Positions 27,143-37,162 are shown, counted from the stretch's first letter. The stretch: DNA of 41,109 nt from Holosporales bacterium (GCA_031267535.1 JAIRYS010000015.1:1-41109); one strand, 5' to 3'. The notes: a model not told the origin generated them from the sequence alone. Numbers and translations: made by a program.

Positions 27143-27410
27143 TTGCCTTATCAGGCCGGTTGTGACCGAGAAGTCCATGCTAAATACCTCCGGCGGTTCC
27201 TATACGTTTGTGGTTAATTGTTGTGCTACTAAGCAAGATGTAAAGTTAGCCGTGGAGTCGATTTTTAACGTGAAAGTTGACAGCGTAAGGTTGCTTAATC
27301 GTAAGGGAAAGTCGCGTACCTTTAAGGGCAGGCATGGGGAAAGGTCCGACAGCAAAAGGGCTTTTGTTCACCTAAAAGACGGCGCGATTAACTTTGAGAG
27401 TGGATTTTAG
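27126..27410 (+). CDS. rplW: 50S ribosomal protein L23
   Basis: L23 sits at the tunnel exit and docks trigger factor and SRP. Recognised by [30 protein letters not shown] and [23 protein letters not shown]. 94 aa, normal. The ATG at 27126 is preferred because GGAGG lies 5 nt upstream, inside the end of rplD. The frame extends to a TTG at 27114 without support. Confidence 0.95.
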   Translation: MLNQYDCLIRPVVTEKSMLNTSGGSYTFVVNCCATKQDVKLAVESIFNVKVDSVRLLNRKGKSRTFKGRHGERSDSKRAFVHLKDGAINFESGF

Positions 27411-27412
27411 TT

Positions 27413-28240
27413 ATGGCTTTAAGGAAATTAAATCCGGTAACTTCCGCCTCCAGAGGCGTTGTTTTAGTGGACAGAAGCGGCCTATGGCGAGGTGGACCGC
27501 TTAAAGCCCTGACAACCGGTAAAAAAAGCTCCGGCGGACGCAATGGGCACGGCCGTATAACGGTTAGACACAGAGGATCAGGTCATAAGAGGCTTTACAG
27601 ATTTATTGATCTTGTGAGGAATAAGACGGGGGTTTCAGCTGTTGTCGAGCGGATTGAGTATGATCCAAACAGGACTTCGTTTATAGCGCTTATAAAATAT
27701 TCGGACGGCGAATTTTCTTACATAATAGCCCCTCAAGGCCTTAATCCTGGCGATAGTGTCGAGTCGGGTGAAGAGGCTGATGTAAAGGTTGGAAACTGTC
27801 TGTTTTTAAGAAGCATACCAGTTGGTACTTTTGTCCATAACATAGAGCTTAAAGTCGGCAAAGGCGGACAAATGGCCAGGTCTGCCGGAACCAGCGCCCA
27901 AATAGTTGGTCGCGATTCTGATAAGGTCATATTAAGGCTGTCTTCGGGTGAGATGAGGCTGATTCCTGGAAATTGCCGAGCCACGATAGGGGCAGTTTCC
28001 AATCCTGATCAAAAAAACATAAATCTTGGGAAGGCCGGCCGTAGCAGGTGGCTTGGTGTAAGACCAAGCGTAAGAGGCGTTGCCATGAACCCGATCGATC
28101 ACCCCCATGGTGGAGGCGAAGGTAAAACTAAAGGCGGGCGTCATCCAGTCACTCCTTGGGGGATTCCGACTAAAGGGTACAAAACCCGTCGTAAGGCTAA
28201 GCCGTCGGATCGTTTTATATTGTCAAGTAGGAAGAAGTAG
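27413..28240 (+). CDS. rplB: 50S ribosomal protein L2
   Basis: L2 is needed for subunit joining and the peptidyl transferase centre. Recognised by [52 protein letters not shown], and the conserved C-terminal [20 protein letters not shown], which carries the key His. 275 aa, standard. It starts 2 nt after rplW and ends 9 nt before rpsS, in usual S10 operon order. Confidence 0.97.
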   Translation: MALRKLNPVTSASRGVVLVDRSGLWRGGPLKALTTGKKSSGGRNGHGRITVRHRGSGHKRLYRFIDLVRNKTGVSAVVERIEYDPNRTSFIALIKYSDGEFSYIIAPQGLNPGDSVESGEEADVKVGNCLFLRSIPVGTFVHNIELKVGKGGQMARSAGTSAQIVGRDSDKVILRLSSGEMRLIPGNCRATIGAVSNPDQKNINLGKAGRSRWLGVRPSVRGVAMNPIDHPHGGGEGKTKGGRHPVTPWGIPTKGYKTRRKAKPSDRFILSSRKK

Positions 28241-28249
28241 GATATAAAG

Positions 28250-28528
28250 ATGGCTCGTTCTGTCTGGAAAGGCCCGTTTGTTGAGGGATACCTGGTAAAA
28301 AAGGCCCAAAAGGTCATGGAGTCAGGGCGTAAAGATGTAATTAAGACCTGGTCTAGGCGGTCTACGATTATACCGGATTTTGTTGGAGTAAACTTCGCTG
28401 TACACAATGGAAAGAAGTTTATTCCCGTTTATGTAACTGAGGATATGATAGGGCACAAGTTGGGCGAGTTTGCCCCTACGCGCACTTTTTACGGTCACGC
28501 AGGCGGCAAAAAAGCGAAGAAAGCATAA
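28250..28528 (+). CDS. rpsS: 30S ribosomal protein S19
   Basis: S19 forms the head of the small subunit with S13. Recognised by [54 protein letters not shown] and a basic tail ending GGKKAKKA. 92 aa, standard. It starts 9 nt after rplB and is followed 4 nt later by rplV. Confidence 0.97.
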   Translation: MARSVWKGPFVEGYLVKKAQKVMESGRKDVIKTWSRRSTIIPDFVGVNFAVHNGKKFIPVYVTEDMIGHKLGEFAPTRTFYGHAGGKKAKKA

Positions 28529-28532
28529 GAAA

Positions 28533-28904
28533 ATGTCTAAAAGATTACATTTGGCACATAAATCTACTCAGGTTACCGCGCGTAACAGGTTTGTGAAAAG
28601 CTCTCCACGCAAAGTTAACTTGGTCGCCTCGATGATTAGAGGCAAAACCGTCGCCAAAGCGTTGACTTCTTTGGCTTTTTGTGAGAAGCGTTCGTCTGAA
28701 GACGTTTATAAAACACTTAAGTCGGCGATTGCTAATGCCGAGAACAATTACGGTTTAGACGTTGATTTGCTTGTCGTGTCAGAAGCGTATGTAGGCAAGT
28801 CGGGCACTCTGCGCAGGTGGAAAGCCGGTTCGTTTGGTAAGGCTCGGCCGATCTTGAAAAGGTCTAGCAATTTAACAGTGGTGGTTAGCGAGGTCGAGGA
28901 CTGA
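28533..28904 (+). CDS. rplV: 50S ribosomal protein L22
   Basis: L22 lines the exit tunnel with a long beta hairpin. Recognised by [34 protein letters not shown] and the hairpin tip region [21 protein letters not shown]. 123 aa, normal. The ATG at 28533 is chosen because the frame upstream overlaps rpsS and lacks L22-like sequence. rpsC starts 4 nt after its stop. Confidence 0.95.
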   Translation: MSKRLHLAHKSTQVTARNRFVKSSPRKVNLVASMIRGKTVAKALTSLAFCEKRSSEDVYKTLKSAIANAENNYGLDVDLLVVSEAYVGKSGTLRRWKAGSFGKARPILKRSSNLTVVVSEVED

Positions 28905-28908
28905 GGGT

Positions 28909-29571
28909 ATGGGGCAGAAGATAAATCCACATTCGTTTCGCCTTGGCATTATCAGGAACTGGACTTCTTGTTGGTTTTCGAAAAGAGATTTTGCTGATCG
29001 CCTGCACGAAGACTATAAAGTGCGAGCTTTTATAAAGAAAAAACTTACGCAAGGCGCAGTGTCCAAGGTTTCTATAGAGCGCATGGCGACGCGGGTTGTC
29101 GTGTCTATACACACCGCTAGACCGGGGGTTGTGATAGGCAAGAAAGGTTCGGATATAGAGGCGCTTAAAAAGGAGATTTCGAAACTTGTTGGCGGGGATG
29201 TAGTCCTGAATATTGTGGAAATACGCAAACCAGAAGTTGACGCTGAATTGGTCGCCGAAAATATTGCTTCTCAAATAGAAAAAAGGATCGGGTTCAGGCG
29301 AGCCATAAAACGGGCCATGCAAAGCGCTTTACGATTTGGCGCGCAGGGAATAAGAGTTAATTGCTCCGGACGTTTGGGTGGCGCCGAGATTGCCAGAATG
29401 GAATGGTATCGTGAAGGACAAGTGCCGTTGCACACGCTGCGCGCTGATATTGATTATGGGTTTAGAGATGCCTTTACGACCTACGGCTGCATAGGCGTTA
29501 AGGTATGGATATATAAAGGTGAGAAATACGATGCGGACTCTGTATTCTTACCCGGAAAGTTAAAATCCTAA
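28909..29571 (+). CDS. rpsC: 30S ribosomal protein S3
   Basis: S3 lies at the mRNA entry channel. Recognised by [20 protein letters not shown], the KH motif region [19 protein letters not shown], and [20 protein letters not shown] (in the C-terminal domain) with [14 protein letters not shown]. 220 aa, standard without the long tail some species have. AGGGT is its only hint of a ribosome site. The gene is in normal S10 operon position. Confidence 0.97.
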   Translation: MGQKINPHSFRLGIIRNWTSCWFSKRDFADRLHEDYKVRAFIKKKLTQGAVSKVSIERMATRVVVSIHTARPGVVIGKKGSDIEALKKEISKLVGGDVVLNIVEIRKPEVDAELVAENIASQIEKRIGFRRAIKRAMQSALRFGAQGIRVNCSGRLGGAEIARMEWYREGQVPLHTLRADIDYGFRDAFTTYGCIGVKVWIYKGEKYDADSVFLPGKLKS

Positions 29572-29590
29572 ATATAAGGGTTGTGGGTTT

Positions 29591-30001
29591 ATGTTTTCTC
29601 CTAAAAAGACCAAGTTTCGCAAGCAGTTTAAGGGCCGTATACACGGGGTCGTGTCCCGTGGCGCGTCGTTAAGTTTCGGAGCATATGGCCTTAAGGCTTT
29701 AGAGCCCATGAGAGTAACTGCCGCGCAAATAGAAGCGGCTAGGCGAGCCATAACCCGCCATATGAAGAGGGTCGGTAAGGTCTGGATCAGGATATTCCCT
29801 GATGTGCCTGTATCTAGGCGACCGGCCGAAGTTCGTATGGGCAGTGGGAAAGGAGCGCCTGAGTACTGGGCTTGTCGTGTGTACCCTGGTACAGTTATGT
29901 TCGAGCTGGATGGAGTAAACGAAACAGTGGCTCGTGAAGCTTTGGGATTAGCGGCGGCCAAGTTGCCGATCTCTACGAAATTTATTGAAAGGATTCTTTA
30001 A
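29591..30001 (+). CDS. rplP: 50S ribosomal protein L16
   Basis: L16 supports tRNA accommodation in the A and P sites. Recognised by [54 protein letters not shown] and [18 protein letters not shown]. 136 aa, standard. It starts 19 nt after rpsC and is followed 4 nt later by rpmC. Confidence 0.97.
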   Translation: MFSPKKTKFRKQFKGRIHGVVSRGASLSFGAYGLKALEPMRVTAAQIEAARRAITRHMKRVGKVWIRIFPDVPVSRRPAEVRMGSGKGAPEYWACRVYPGTVMFELDGVNETVAREALGLAAAKLPISTKFIERIL

Positions 30002-30005
30002 GTTT

Positions 30006-30191
30006 ATGGCGAAGAAAAAAGATCAAAAGCAAACGCCTGAGAAGGTTGACGCATTCGAGGCTAAGAAAGAAATCGCAAGGATGCGTTTTCGTAGAGCCAT
30101 GGGCGAGTCGGTTGCCTCGCACCGTTTTCGTGAATTACGTCGATCAATTGCGATTGAGCTGACGGACAAGCGGCAAGGTAAAGGAACATAA
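30006..30191 (+). CDS. rpmC: 50S ribosomal protein L29
   Basis: L29 binds next to L23 near the tunnel exit. It is a short helical protein of 61 aa, recognised by [27 protein letters not shown] (in two blocks: [14 protein letters not shown] and [12 protein letters not shown]) and by position. The first 20 residues are more Lys/Gln-rich than usual. The ATG at 30006 is used; the frame also extends 7 codons back over the end of rplP. Its stop overlaps the rpsQ start by one base. Confidence 0.9.
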   Translation: MAKKKDQKQTPEKVDAFEAKKEIARMRFRRAMGESVASHRFRELRRSIAIELTDKRQGKGT

Positions 30192-30436
30192 TGCCTAAAC
30201 GAATTCTTTCAGGAATTGTTGTCAGTAATGTTTGCGACAAGACGGTGACAGTCAATGTTACCAGGCAGGTCAAGCATCCGCGCTATATGAAATATGTGCG
30301 CATTTCCAAGAAGTACCTTGCGCATGATTCGGCCAATGCTTGTAAAATCGGCGAAGTTGTGAGCATTCAGGAGTCTCGTCCGATTTCTAAACGCAAAAGC
30401 TGGATCGTCCTTGGAGAAAGCGGAGGCGGCCAATGA
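30191..30436 (+). CDS. rpsQ: 30S ribosomal protein S17
   Basis: S17 is a primary 16S rRNA binder. Recognised by [39 protein letters not shown] and [18 protein letters not shown]. 81 aa, normal. Start and stop both overlap neighbours (1 nt with rpmC, 4 nt with rplN), a sign of translational coupling. Confidence 0.96.
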   Translation: MPKRILSGIVVSNVCDKTVTVNVTRQVKHPRYMKYVRISKKYLAHDSANACKIGEVVSIQESRPISKRKSWIVLGESGGGQ

Positions 30437-30801
30437 TTCAAATGCAAACCAGACTTGAGGTGGCTGATAATTCCGGCGCTAAAGAGATTATGTGTATCAA
30501 GGTTTTGGGAGGAACTCATCGCAGAACCGCTAGCATAGGGGATATTATCATCGCGTCTGTTAAGGGCGCTATTCCAAGGGGGAAGGTAAAAAGCGGCGAT
30601 GTAGTTCGTGCAATTATTGTAAAGACGGTCTTTCCAGTTAGGCGAGAGGACGGATCGATAATTCGCTTTGATCGTAATGCGGCGGTACTGTTGAACAAGC
30701 AGGACGAGCCAATAGGTACTCGTATCTTTGGCCCGGTGACCAGAGAGTTGCGTAGGGCCAAGATGACGAAGATCATATCGCTGGCTCCGGAGGTGTTGTA
30801 A
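30433..30801 (+). CDS. rplN: 50S ribosomal protein L14
   Basis: L14 lies at the subunit interface. Recognised by [38 protein letters not shown] and [13 protein letters not shown] with a C-terminal ISLAPEVL. 122 aa, standard. Its ATG overlaps the rpsQ stop and its own stop overlaps the rplX start by one base. Confidence 0.97.
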   Translation: MIQMQTRLEVADNSGAKEIMCIKVLGGTHRRTASIGDIIIASVKGAIPRGKVKSGDVVRAIIVKTVFPVRREDGSIIRFDRNAAVLLNKQDEPIGTRIFGPVTRELRRAKMTKIISLAPEVL

Positions 30802-31115
30802 TGTGTGCGCAGCGTCTAAAGAAAGGAGATAAGGTTGTTGTCATTACCGGTAAGGATAAAGGCGTCAAAGGTGAGATTGAGCGCATTTTCACCAAAACGC
30901 ACAAGGCCTTGGTTAAGGGAGTTAATGTAGCGACTTGCCACGTCAAACCATCTCAAAATGACGCTGGTGGATTGGTAAAAAAGGACAGGCCGGTGGATAT
31001 TTCTAATCTGATGATTGTTGATCCTTCGTTAGACAAGCCAACGAGAATCGGGTTTAAGATAATTGATGGTCGCAAGGTGCGTTTTGCAAAGCGCTCCGGA
31101 GCAGTTTTGGATTGA
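30801..31115 (+). CDS. rplX: 50S ribosomal protein L24
   Basis: L24 starts 50S assembly and lies at the tunnel exit. Recognised by the KOW motif GDKVVVITGKDKGVKGEI, VKGVNVATCHVKPSQ and the C-terminal RIGFKIIDGRKVRFAKRSG. 104 aa, normal. The ATG overlaps the last base of rplN. Twenty bases separate it from rplE. Confidence 0.96.
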   Translation: MCAQRLKKGDKVVVITGKDKGVKGEIERIFTKTHKALVKGVNVATCHVKPSQNDAGGLVKKDRPVDISNLMIVDPSLDKPTRIGFKIIDGRKVRFAKRSGAVLD

Positions 31116-31135
31116 AAATAGGAAGTTGATTTAAA

Positions 31136-31678
31136 GTGAGTAGACTTTATAAAGAATATAACGATCTAATGATTCCCAAGCTGCAGGAAGAGTTTGGTTA
31201 TAAAAACAAATTCGAGGTTCCAAGGCTTGAGAAAATAGTCCTAAACATGGGGGTGGGAGAAGCTTTAACGGACAGTAAGCACATTAAACAAGCTTCTGAA
31301 GAACTCAGTTGGATCTCTGGACAGAAGGCGATTGTTACTGAAGCACGCAAGTCAATCGCTGGGTTTAAGTTGAGGGCGGGTAACAAAGTTGGGGCTAAGG
31401 TAACGCTGCGTGGAAATCGCATGTACGAGTTTTTGGACAGGCTTATTAATATCGCTTTACCGCGAGTGAGAGATTTCAGAGGGCTGCCTGTTCGATCCTG
31501 CGACGGTGGAGGGAATTACTCTTTTGGTATAAAGGAACAGATAATTTTCCCCGAGGTTGCTACGCGTGAGGCCGATACAATACGCGGACTGGATGTAACC
31601 TTGGTAACTACGGCAAAGAAGGATGAGGAGTGTGTTTTCTTGTTAAAAATGTTTAATTTTCCCTTTGCGAAGGCTTAA
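31136..31678 (+). CDS. rplE: 50S ribosomal protein L5
   Basis: L5 binds 5S rRNA and contacts the P-site tRNA. Recognised by [15 protein letters not shown], the loop [21 protein letters not shown] (its first half is the family signature), [11 protein letters not shown] and [15 protein letters not shown]. 180 aa, standard. The start is GTG at 31136 with AGGAAG upstream. rpsN follows 3 nt later. Confidence 0.97.
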   Translation: MSRLYKEYNDLMIPKLQEEFGYKNKFEVPRLEKIVLNMGVGEALTDSKHIKQASEELSWISGQKAIVTEARKSIAGFKLRAGNKVGAKVTLRGNRMYEFLDRLINIALPRVRDFRGLPVRSCDGGGNYSFGIKEQIIFPEVATREADTIRGLDVTLVTTAKKDEECVFLLKMFNFPFAKA

Positions 31679-31681
31679 GGT

Positions 31682-31987
31682 ATGGCAAAAAAAAGTTCCA
31701 TAGAAAGGTGCATACATATAAGAAGCTTGGTTCGTCGCGCAAAAAATAAGCGGGACGCGTTAAAGTCTGTTATATACAACAGAAAAGAGGAGCCGGCGGT
31801 TCGTTTTGCGGCTCAAATGAAGCTAGCGGCTTTGCCCAGAAACGGCTCTGCAACCAGAATAAGGAATCGTTGCGAGATTACAGGGCGGGCAAGAGGGTAT
31901 TACCGTAAATTTAGGATTTCTAGAATCATGATAAGAGAAATGGCGGCGCAAGGGATAATTCCCGGCATGCGAAAGGCAAGTTGGTGA
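31682..31987 (+). CDS. rpsN: 30S ribosomal protein S14 (zinc-independent type)
   Basis: S14 helps assemble the 30S head. Recognised by LPRNGSATRIRNRCEITGR, RGYYRKFRISRIMIREMA and the C-terminal IPGMRKASW. 101 aa, the long form that lacks the four-Cys zinc knuckle, as is normal in proteobacteria. It lies between rplE and rpsH as expected. Confidence 0.97.
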   Translation: MAKKSSIERCIHIRSLVRRAKNKRDALKSVIYNRKEEPAVRFAAQMKLAALPRNGSATRIRNRCEITGRARGYYRKFRISRIMIREMAAQGIIPGMRKASW

Positions 31988-32000
31988 GGGGGATATTGAT

Positions 32001-32396
32001 ATGTGCATGACTGATCCAATATCCGATATGTTTGCCAGGATGAGGAACGCTGGTATGCGTGGTTATAAGACCGTGTCGGTTCCGGCTTCTAAACTTAAGG
32101 CGAGCATATTAGAGACTCTGCTTAGGGAAGGCTATATAGGCGGGTACTCTAAGGAAATAAAAGACCGATTTCCAAGTATTTCTATAGACTTGAAATACCA
32201 TGATGGAAAGCCGGTGATATCCAGTATATCCAAGGTGTCAAAGCCGGGATGCAGGATTTATGCGAACGTAAAATCTATTCCGCAGGTCAGTAACGGACTT
32301 GGCGTTTCGATAGTTTCTACATCATCTGGGGTATTTTCCGACGCTGAAGCGCGCGAAAGGAAGCTGGGCGGCGAAGTCATTTGTAAGGTATTCTAA
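32001..32396 (+). CDS. rpsH: 30S ribosomal protein S8
   Basis: S8 is a primary 16S rRNA binder and in other bacteria the repressor of the spc operon. Recognised by TDPISDMFARMRNAGMRG, KASILETLLREGYIGGY and the C-terminal GLGVSIVSTSSGVFSDAEAR with GGEVICKVF. 131 aa, normal. Starts at 32001 or two codons on at 32007; the GAGGGGG ribosome site fits 32001 better. Confidence 0.96.
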   Translation: MCMTDPISDMFARMRNAGMRGYKTVSVPASKLKASILETLLREGYIGGYSKEIKDRFPSISIDLKYHDGKPVISSISKVSKPGCRIYANVKSIPQVSNGLGVSIVSTSSGVFSDAEARERKLGGEVICKVF

Positions 32397-32413
32397 AAAG
32401 GAAAAGGGCGGAC

Positions 32414-32947
32414 ATGTCACGTGTAGGTAAATATCCGATAGCTGTGCCCGCTGGAATTAAAGCGTTGATAGAGGGTGGGGTTTTTGTTGCTCAAGCCGCT
32501 AAGGGTGAGTTTAGATTCCCTATTCCCGATGGCGTTAAGATATCGTTGGAAGATTCGAAAATATTCGTCGCAAGCGTAAGCAAGGATAAGCGAGATCGGC
32601 AAATGTGGGGAACTACTCGAGCGATCATAAACAACGGAATCTCTGGATTGGTTACGCCGTTTTGTCGGAAGGTTGAGTTGGTAGGCGTTGGCTACAGAGC
32701 GTCGATGCAGGGAAGCGACCTAGTGTTGCAATTGGGATACAGCCATGATATAAATTTTACCGTTCCAAAGGGTATTTTGGTGAAGTGCGAGAAGCCTACG
32801 ACAATCTCGGTTAACGGTTCTGATAAAAAGATGGTTGGGCAGGTGGTTAGAGAGCTGCAAAACCTTAGGAAGCCAGAGCCTTATAAGGGCAAGGGCGTTT
32901 TGAGGGAAGGTCAGTTTGTCATCAGAAAAGAAGGAAAAAAGAAGTAG
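32414..32947 (+). CDS. rplF: 50S ribosomal protein L6
   Basis: L6 lies near the sarcin-ricin loop and the factor-binding site. Recognised by [40 protein letters not shown] (first 15 residues are the signature) and the C-terminal [17 protein letters not shown]. 177 aa, standard. It ends 2 nt before rplR. Confidence 0.97.
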   Translation: MSRVGKYPIAVPAGIKALIEGGVFVAQAAKGEFRFPIPDGVKISLEDSKIFVASVSKDKRDRQMWGTTRAIINNGISGLVTPFCRKVELVGVGYRASMQGSDLVLQLGYSHDINFTVPKGILVKCEKPTTISVNGSDKKMVGQVVRELQNLRKPEPYKGKGVLREGQFVIRKEGKKK

Positions 32948-32949
32948 CC

Positions 32950-33318
32950 ATGTCTCGTTTTGACGAAGAATTTAAACGCAGAGAACGCCGGGTTCGTTAT
33001 AAAGTGAAAAAGCTTGCTTACGGGCGTAACAGGTTGTCTGTTTTTAGGTCTCAGCGGCATGTTTATGCGCAAATAATAGATGATGAGAAAGGGGTGACCT
33101 TGTGTTCGGCTTCTACGCTTTGTGATGAGTTTTCGAAGCTTAATAAATCAAATAAAACCAGCAACGTTGAGGCTGCTTCCTCTGTAGGCAGGTTGCTTGC
33201 GCAGAGGGCTTTGGGCCAAGGTATACGCGATGTAGTATTTGATCGCGGCGGTCATGCTTACCATGGTCGAGTCAAAGCTTTTGCTGATGCGGCCCGCGAA
33301 GGCGGATTGGTATTTTAG
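32950..33318 (+). CDS. rplR: 50S ribosomal protein L18
   Basis: L18 binds 5S rRNA with L5. Recognised by [40 protein letters not shown] and the C-terminal [20 protein letters not shown] with EGGLVF. 122 aa, normal. The ATG lies 2 nt after rplF. Confidence 0.96.
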   Translation: MSRFDEEFKRRERRVRYKVKKLAYGRNRLSVFRSQRHVYAQIIDDEKGVTLCSASTLCDEFSKLNKSNKTSNVEAASSVGRLLAQRALGQGIRDVVFDRGGHAYHGRVKAFADAAREGGLVF

Positions 33319-33330
33319 GGGATTTTTAAT

Positions 33331-33858
33331 ATGGCGCGACAAGTTGCCGCACAAACAGATTCGCAGAGCGAAGCTCTGGTAGAGAAATTGGTTGCGATTA
33401 ACCGTGTAGCCAAGGTTGTGAAAGGAGGAAAAAAATTCTCTTTTGCGGCTTTGGTTGTTGTCGGCGACAGTCGCGGGCATGTAGGATTTGGCGCCGGCAA
33501 GGCTCGTGAAGTCTCAGACGCCGTAAAAAAGGCTTCGGATCAGGCGAAAAAGGGTATGATTCACGTGCCCTTGAGGGAATCTCGTACTTTGCACCATGAC
33601 ATTAAGTCTGGTTATGGGGCAGGGTTGGTTGTAATGCGGTCAGCGCCGGCAGGTACAGGTATAATCGCTGGCGGCGCTATGCGCGCGATTTTTGAAGCTT
33701 TAGGTGTGCAAGACGTGGTCAGCAAGTGTGTAGGTACGGCAAATCCGCATAATATGGTTCGCGCTACATTTAAGGCTTTGAAGGGAATCGTTTCGCCGCG
33801 TAATATAGCGGCTAAGAGAGATAAGAAGGTTGGGGACCTAACCTCAAGAAGAGCGTAA
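33331..33858 (+). CDS. rpsE: 30S ribosomal protein S5
   Basis: S5 takes part in decoding accuracy and mRNA unwinding. Recognised by [39 protein letters not shown] and [19 protein letters not shown], then the C-terminal [16 protein letters not shown]. 175 aa, standard. It is followed by the extended rpmD. Confidence 0.97.
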   Translation: MARQVAAQTDSQSEALVEKLVAINRVAKVVKGGKKFSFAALVVVGDSRGHVGFGAGKAREVSDAVKKASDQAKKGMIHVPLRESRTLHHDIKSGYGAGLVVMRSAPAGTGIIAGGAMRAIFEALGVQDVVSKCVGTANPHNMVRATFKALKGIVSPRNIAAKRDKKVGDLTSRRA

Positions 33859-33877
33859 CGAGATAGTGAGATCTGAG

Positions 33878-34261
33878 ATGGCGGAAAAGAAATCTCTTAA
33901 TAAAAAAACAGCGGCCAGCGCTTCTAAATCGGTCAAGAAGCCTGCAGCAAAGACCAAAGAAGCTAAGGCAAGCGCTGCTGCCAAGGCAGATGTTGCTGTA
34001 TTAACCGCTAGGCCTAAAAAGGTTTCTGTCGCTGCGGCGTCCAAATCATCTGAGGTCAAGCCGGCTAGCAGGGTTCAGTCTGGCGCTCGTGTAAAAGTTA
34101 CGCAGGTTAGAAGTTTTATAGGAAGAAAAGAAAACCAGGCTTTGTCCTTAAAAGCTTTGGGTTTAGGTAAAATAGGCAAAAGTAGGATTTTATTGGATGG
34201 TCCGGAAACCAGGGGGCTTTTATGCCGAGTGAAACACTTGGTGACGGTAGAGGTAGTATGA
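33878..34261 (+). CDS. rpmD: 50S ribosomal protein L30 with long Lys/Ala-rich N-terminal extension
   Basis: The last 58 or so residues are a standard L30: VKVTQVRSFIGRKENQALSL, LGLGKIGKSRILLDGPETRG and VKHLVTVEVV. The first 68 residues are an extension made almost only of Lys, Ala, Ser, Val and Thr, with no Trp, Cys, His or aromatic residues, like the tails of histone H1 or other disordered nucleic-acid binders. Normal bacterial L30 is about 60 aa; this one is 127. The ATG at 33878 is used, with a GTG at 33866 as an alternative; no start closer to the L30 core exists as ATG or GTG with a good ribosome site. The rplO start codon overlaps its stop. Confidence 0.9.
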   Translation: MAEKKSLNKKTAASASKSVKKPAAKTKEAKASAAAKADVAVLTARPKKVSVAAASKSSEVKPASRVQSGARVKVTQVRSFIGRKENQALSLKALGLGKIGKSRILLDGPETRGLLCRVKHLVTVEVV

Positions 34262-34746
34262 CAGAAGAAAAGTTCTCCCTCAATAAATTGCTTCCAGCTG
34301 ACCGGTCTGCGCGAAAACGTAGAGGTAGGGGTATAGGCTCTGGCCTTGGTAAAACCTGTGGATATGGCCACAAGGGCGGCAAGGCAAGGGCCGGACGCGG
34401 AAAGGTGCGACTTTTTGAGGGCGGGCAAACGCCTCTCTACAGAAGGCTGCCGAAGCGTGGATTTACTCCTTTGTTATCCAAAGATAGGATTGCTTGTATC
34501 AATATTGGCTCTGTTCAGTCGTTGATCGATTCGGGGAAAATTCAGAAATCCGATGTAGTTGATTTGTCGTTGCTGCAGAAGCTGAATGTAATAAAGGCGA
34601 GGAGCGTTTGCTTAAGAGTTTTGGGCAAAGGTGGTCTTAGCAGTCCGGCGCAAGTATCTGCAGATCATTTTTCTGCTTCAGCCTTATCAGCGATTGAGCG
34701 AGCCGGCGGTAAGATTATTAAGGGGCCTGTTTTAAATGGCGTTTGA
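34258..34746 (+). CDS. rplO: 50S ribosomal protein L15
   Basis: L15 is a late 50S assembly protein. Recognised by KRRGRGIGSGLGKTCGYGHK, GGKARAGRGKVRLFEGGQTP and LYRRLPKRGFT. 162 aa, normal. The ATG at 34258 is preferred because it forms an ATGA overlap with the rpmD stop and gives the usual L15 N-terminus. It overlaps secY by 11 nt. Confidence 0.95.
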   Translation: MTEEKFSLNKLLPADRSARKRRGRGIGSGLGKTCGYGHKGGKARAGRGKVRLFEGGQTPLYRRLPKRGFTPLLSKDRIACINIGSVQSLIDSGKIQKSDVVDLSLLQKLNVIKARSVCLRVLGKGGLSSPAQVSADHFSASALSAIERAGGKIIKGPVLNGV

Positions 34747-36076
34747 AAATGATTCTTTCAGGCAAGGGCTGAATTGGGCTTCTTTTGCTCAGGCTACTGA
34801 TCTTAAGAAGAGGTTGTTATTTACGATTTTGGCGCTTTTAGTCTATCGCGTTGGAACCTATGTCCCGCTGCCTGGGGTAAACCCAGAGATTATATCCGAG
34901 ATTGGTCGCAGGAACATGGGTGGAATCCTCGGCATGTTCGACATGTTTTCTGGCGGCGCTTTGGGGCGTATGACAGTTTTTGCCTTAAACATTGTGCCCT
35001 ATATATCTGCCAGCATCATTATACAGCTCTTTACGGTTATTTCTCCGACTCTTGAAGCTATGAAAAAAGAGGGGGAGGTTGGCCGCCGCAAGCTTAATCA
35101 ATACACGCGCTATTTGACGGTTGGTATCGCTAGCGTTCAGGCTTATGGTCTGTCAATCGGGCTTATGAGCATGTCTTCCGGTGCACAAACAGTTACCACC
35201 ATAGGGGCTTTGTTTCCTTTGATAGCGGTTCCAACTTTGGTGGGTGGGACTGTATTTTTGATGTGGCTGGGCGAACAAATTACTTCCAGGGGCATAGGGA
35301 ACGGCTCTTCCCTTATAATTTTTGCCGGTATCGTTGCAAACTTGCCAAGAGCGCTGATGAATGCGTTAGAGCTTGGCAAAAGCGGCGCTTTATCGCCGGG
35401 CGTTATGGTGTTTTTTGTCTTCGTTATTGTTTCTGTTATTGCTCTTGTAGTGTTTGTCGAACGAGCTCAGCGCAGGATAACGGTGCACTATCCTCAACGC
35501 CATGTGGCCGTAGGGAAAGGTGATATGGGATCATCTCATTTGCCTTTAAAAATCAATACTTCGGGCGTTATTCCTCCGATATTTGCAAGTTCGCTTTTAT
35601 TATTGCCTGCTACTTTGGTTGGTTTGGGGGCCGGGTCTGGAGCTGAGTGGGCTCAGACTTTGGCTAGATATTTATCTCATGGACATCCAGTGTACATCAC
35701 AGTTTATATAGGTCTTTTGGTATTCTTTTCTTTCTTTTACACTGCGGTTGTGTTTAATCCGGATGAAGTTGCTGATAATCTTCGGAAATCGGGTGGATTT
35801 ATACCAGGAATCAGGCCGGGAGAATTTACTTCGAAGTACCTGTACTTTGTTTTAGAGCGCTTAACTGTAATCGGGGCGATATACCTGTCGTTTATATGTA
35901 TATTACCGGAGCTGCTTATCGCAAAACTATCGGTGCCATTTTTCTTTGGTGGAACCAACATATTGATTGTTGTCAGCGTGACCATAGATACAATCTCGCA
36001 GATTTATACTCACCTGCTGGCCCATCAATACAAAGGGGTGTTGAGGAAGGCTAAATCTCGCGGAGTAATAAAGTAA
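34736..36076 (+). CDS. secY: Preprotein translocase subunit SecY
   Basis: Channel protein of the Sec export machinery in the inner membrane, with ten spans. Recognised by RLLFTILALLVYRVGTYVPL, the plug region MFDMFSGGALGRMTVFAL, NIVPYISASIIIQLF, the LGEQITSRGIGNGSSLIIF loop, VVFVERAQRRITVHYPQR, and the cytosolic loop IPGIRPGEFTSKYL. 446 aa, full length. It overlaps rplO by 11 nt and adk by 1 nt, and its partner SecG is encoded about 13.6 kb upstream on the other strand. Confidence 0.97.
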   Translation: MAFENDSFRQGLNWASFAQATDLKKRLLFTILALLVYRVGTYVPLPGVNPEIISEIGRRNMGGILGMFDMFSGGALGRMTVFALNIVPYISASIIIQLFTVISPTLEAMKKEGEVGRRKLNQYTRYLTVGIASVQAYGLSIGLMSMSSGAQTVTTIGALFPLIAVPTLVGGTVFLMWLGEQITSRGIGNGSSLIIFAGIVANLPRALMNALELGKSGALSPGVMVFFVFVIVSVIALVVFVERAQRRITVHYPQRHVAVGKGDMGSSHLPLKINTSGVIPPIFASSLLLLPATLVGLGAGSGAEWAQTLARYLSHGHPVYITVYIGLLVFFSFFYTAVVFNPDEVADNLRKSGGFIPGIRPGEFTSKYLYFVLERLTVIGAIYLSFICILPELLIAKLSVPFFFGGTNILIVVSVTIDTISQIYTHLLAHQYKGVLRKAKSRGVIK

Positions 36077-36759
36077 TGGGCAGTGATCTGTATCCAGTTG
36101 TTGCTCTGTTTGGGGCTCCGGGCGCCGGTAAGGGCACGCAGTCGGCGTTGTTGGTAGAAAGGCTTAAGTTTAAGCACTTTTCAGTCGGCGATTTGCTTAG
36201 GGCAGAAGTTGCAAAAGGCAGCAGTATCGGCGATCTTGCTTCTTCCTATATGAACCAGGGGAAGTTTGTACCCGATTATGTTGTTAATGATGTTGTTAAA
36301 GCTTATTTTCTTGAAAATAAAGAGGATAAAGTCATTTTGGACGGTTTCCCAAGAACGGTTGGGCAGGCCAAGGAATTGCGTACTTTATTAAAACTTTTCC
36401 CTCAAATTCGCTTTTGTGCGATTCAGATTGATCTAAGTCCAAGCGAAATTAAAGAGCGTATAAAAAGTCGTTTTATGTGCGCTGGCTGTCAGACCATTTA
36501 TAGCAAAGAGGATTTTAAATCGCAGTTCGTTTGCTCAAAATGCAATTCAAACGAAGTGACAGTTAGGAAGGACGACGCCGAAGAGGTTGTGCAAACTAGA
36601 ATTGACGAGTATCAAACAAATGTGTCGGATTTGCTTGACTTTTACAAGTCGGGAGGCATACTGTCCGTTGTTGATGGCTCTGGTTCTGCGGAGTCGGTTT
36701 ACAAAAAGATCAGCTCTGTTGTTGACGGGGCGTTGGGATTTAGTTTGGGGAGAAGCTAG
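36076..36759 (+). CDS. adk: Adenylate kinase with Cys4 zinc-type lid
   Basis: Balances adenine nucleotides (ATP + AMP to 2 ADP). P-loop [10 protein letters not shown] at residues 13-22, the AMP-binding region [15 protein letters not shown] and GKFVPDYVV, then LDGFPRT. The lid has CAGCQTIY and CSKC, four Cys positioned to bind zinc. 227 aa, a little longer than usual because of a C-terminal tail ending SLGRS. It starts on the last base of secY and is followed 2 nt later by rpsM. The gene order secY-adk-rpsM is standard in alphaproteobacteria. Confidence 0.96.
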   Translation: MGSDLYPVVALFGAPGAGKGTQSALLVERLKFKHFSVGDLLRAEVAKGSSIGDLASSYMNQGKFVPDYVVNDVVKAYFLENKEDKVILDGFPRTVGQAKELRTLLKLFPQIRFCAIQIDLSPSEIKERIKSRFMCAGCQTIYSKEDFKSQFVCSKCNSNEVTVRKDDAEEVVQTRIDEYQTNVSDLLDFYKSGGILSVVDGSGSAESVYKKISSVVDGALGFSLGRS

Positions 36760-36761
36760 CC

Positions 36762-37139
36762 GTGGCTCGTATATCAGGCGTTGATTTACCAAGCAAAAAG
36801 CGTGTTGAGATAGCCTTGGCTTACCTTTACGGAATTGGTTTTACCAGGGCTAAGTATATTTGTCAGAAGTTAAATATTGCTCCTGAGACGCGTATCTTTC
36901 AGCTTAATGAAGATCAGGTTTCGAGAATACGCGGGGTAATTGATTCAGAGTTTCATGTCGAGGGAGACCTTAGGCGCGAAGTTTCTATGAACATTAAGAG
37001 GCTGCTAGATCTTGGATGCTACAGAGGGCTGCGTCATAGAAAAAAACTGCCGGTACATGGACAGAGGACGCATACTAATGCCCGTACTAGGAAGGGACGC
37101 GCGATTGCCATAGCGGGTAAAAAGAAAGTTACTAGATAG
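36762..37139 (+). CDS. rpsM: 30S ribosomal protein S13
   Basis: S13 contacts the P-site tRNA and the large subunit. Recognised by [38 protein letters not shown] and the C-terminal [20 protein letters not shown]. 125 aa, normal. The start is GTG at 36762, with GGGGAGA just upstream. Confidence 0.96.
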   Translation: MARISGVDLPSKKRVEIALAYLYGIGFTRAKYICQKLNIAPETRIFQLNEDQVSRIRGVIDSEFHVEGDLRREVSMNIKRLLDLGCYRGLRHRKKLPVHGQRTHTNARTRKGRAIAIAGKKKVTR

Positions 37140-37162
37140 GTTATTGTCAAGAGAGTTATTAT

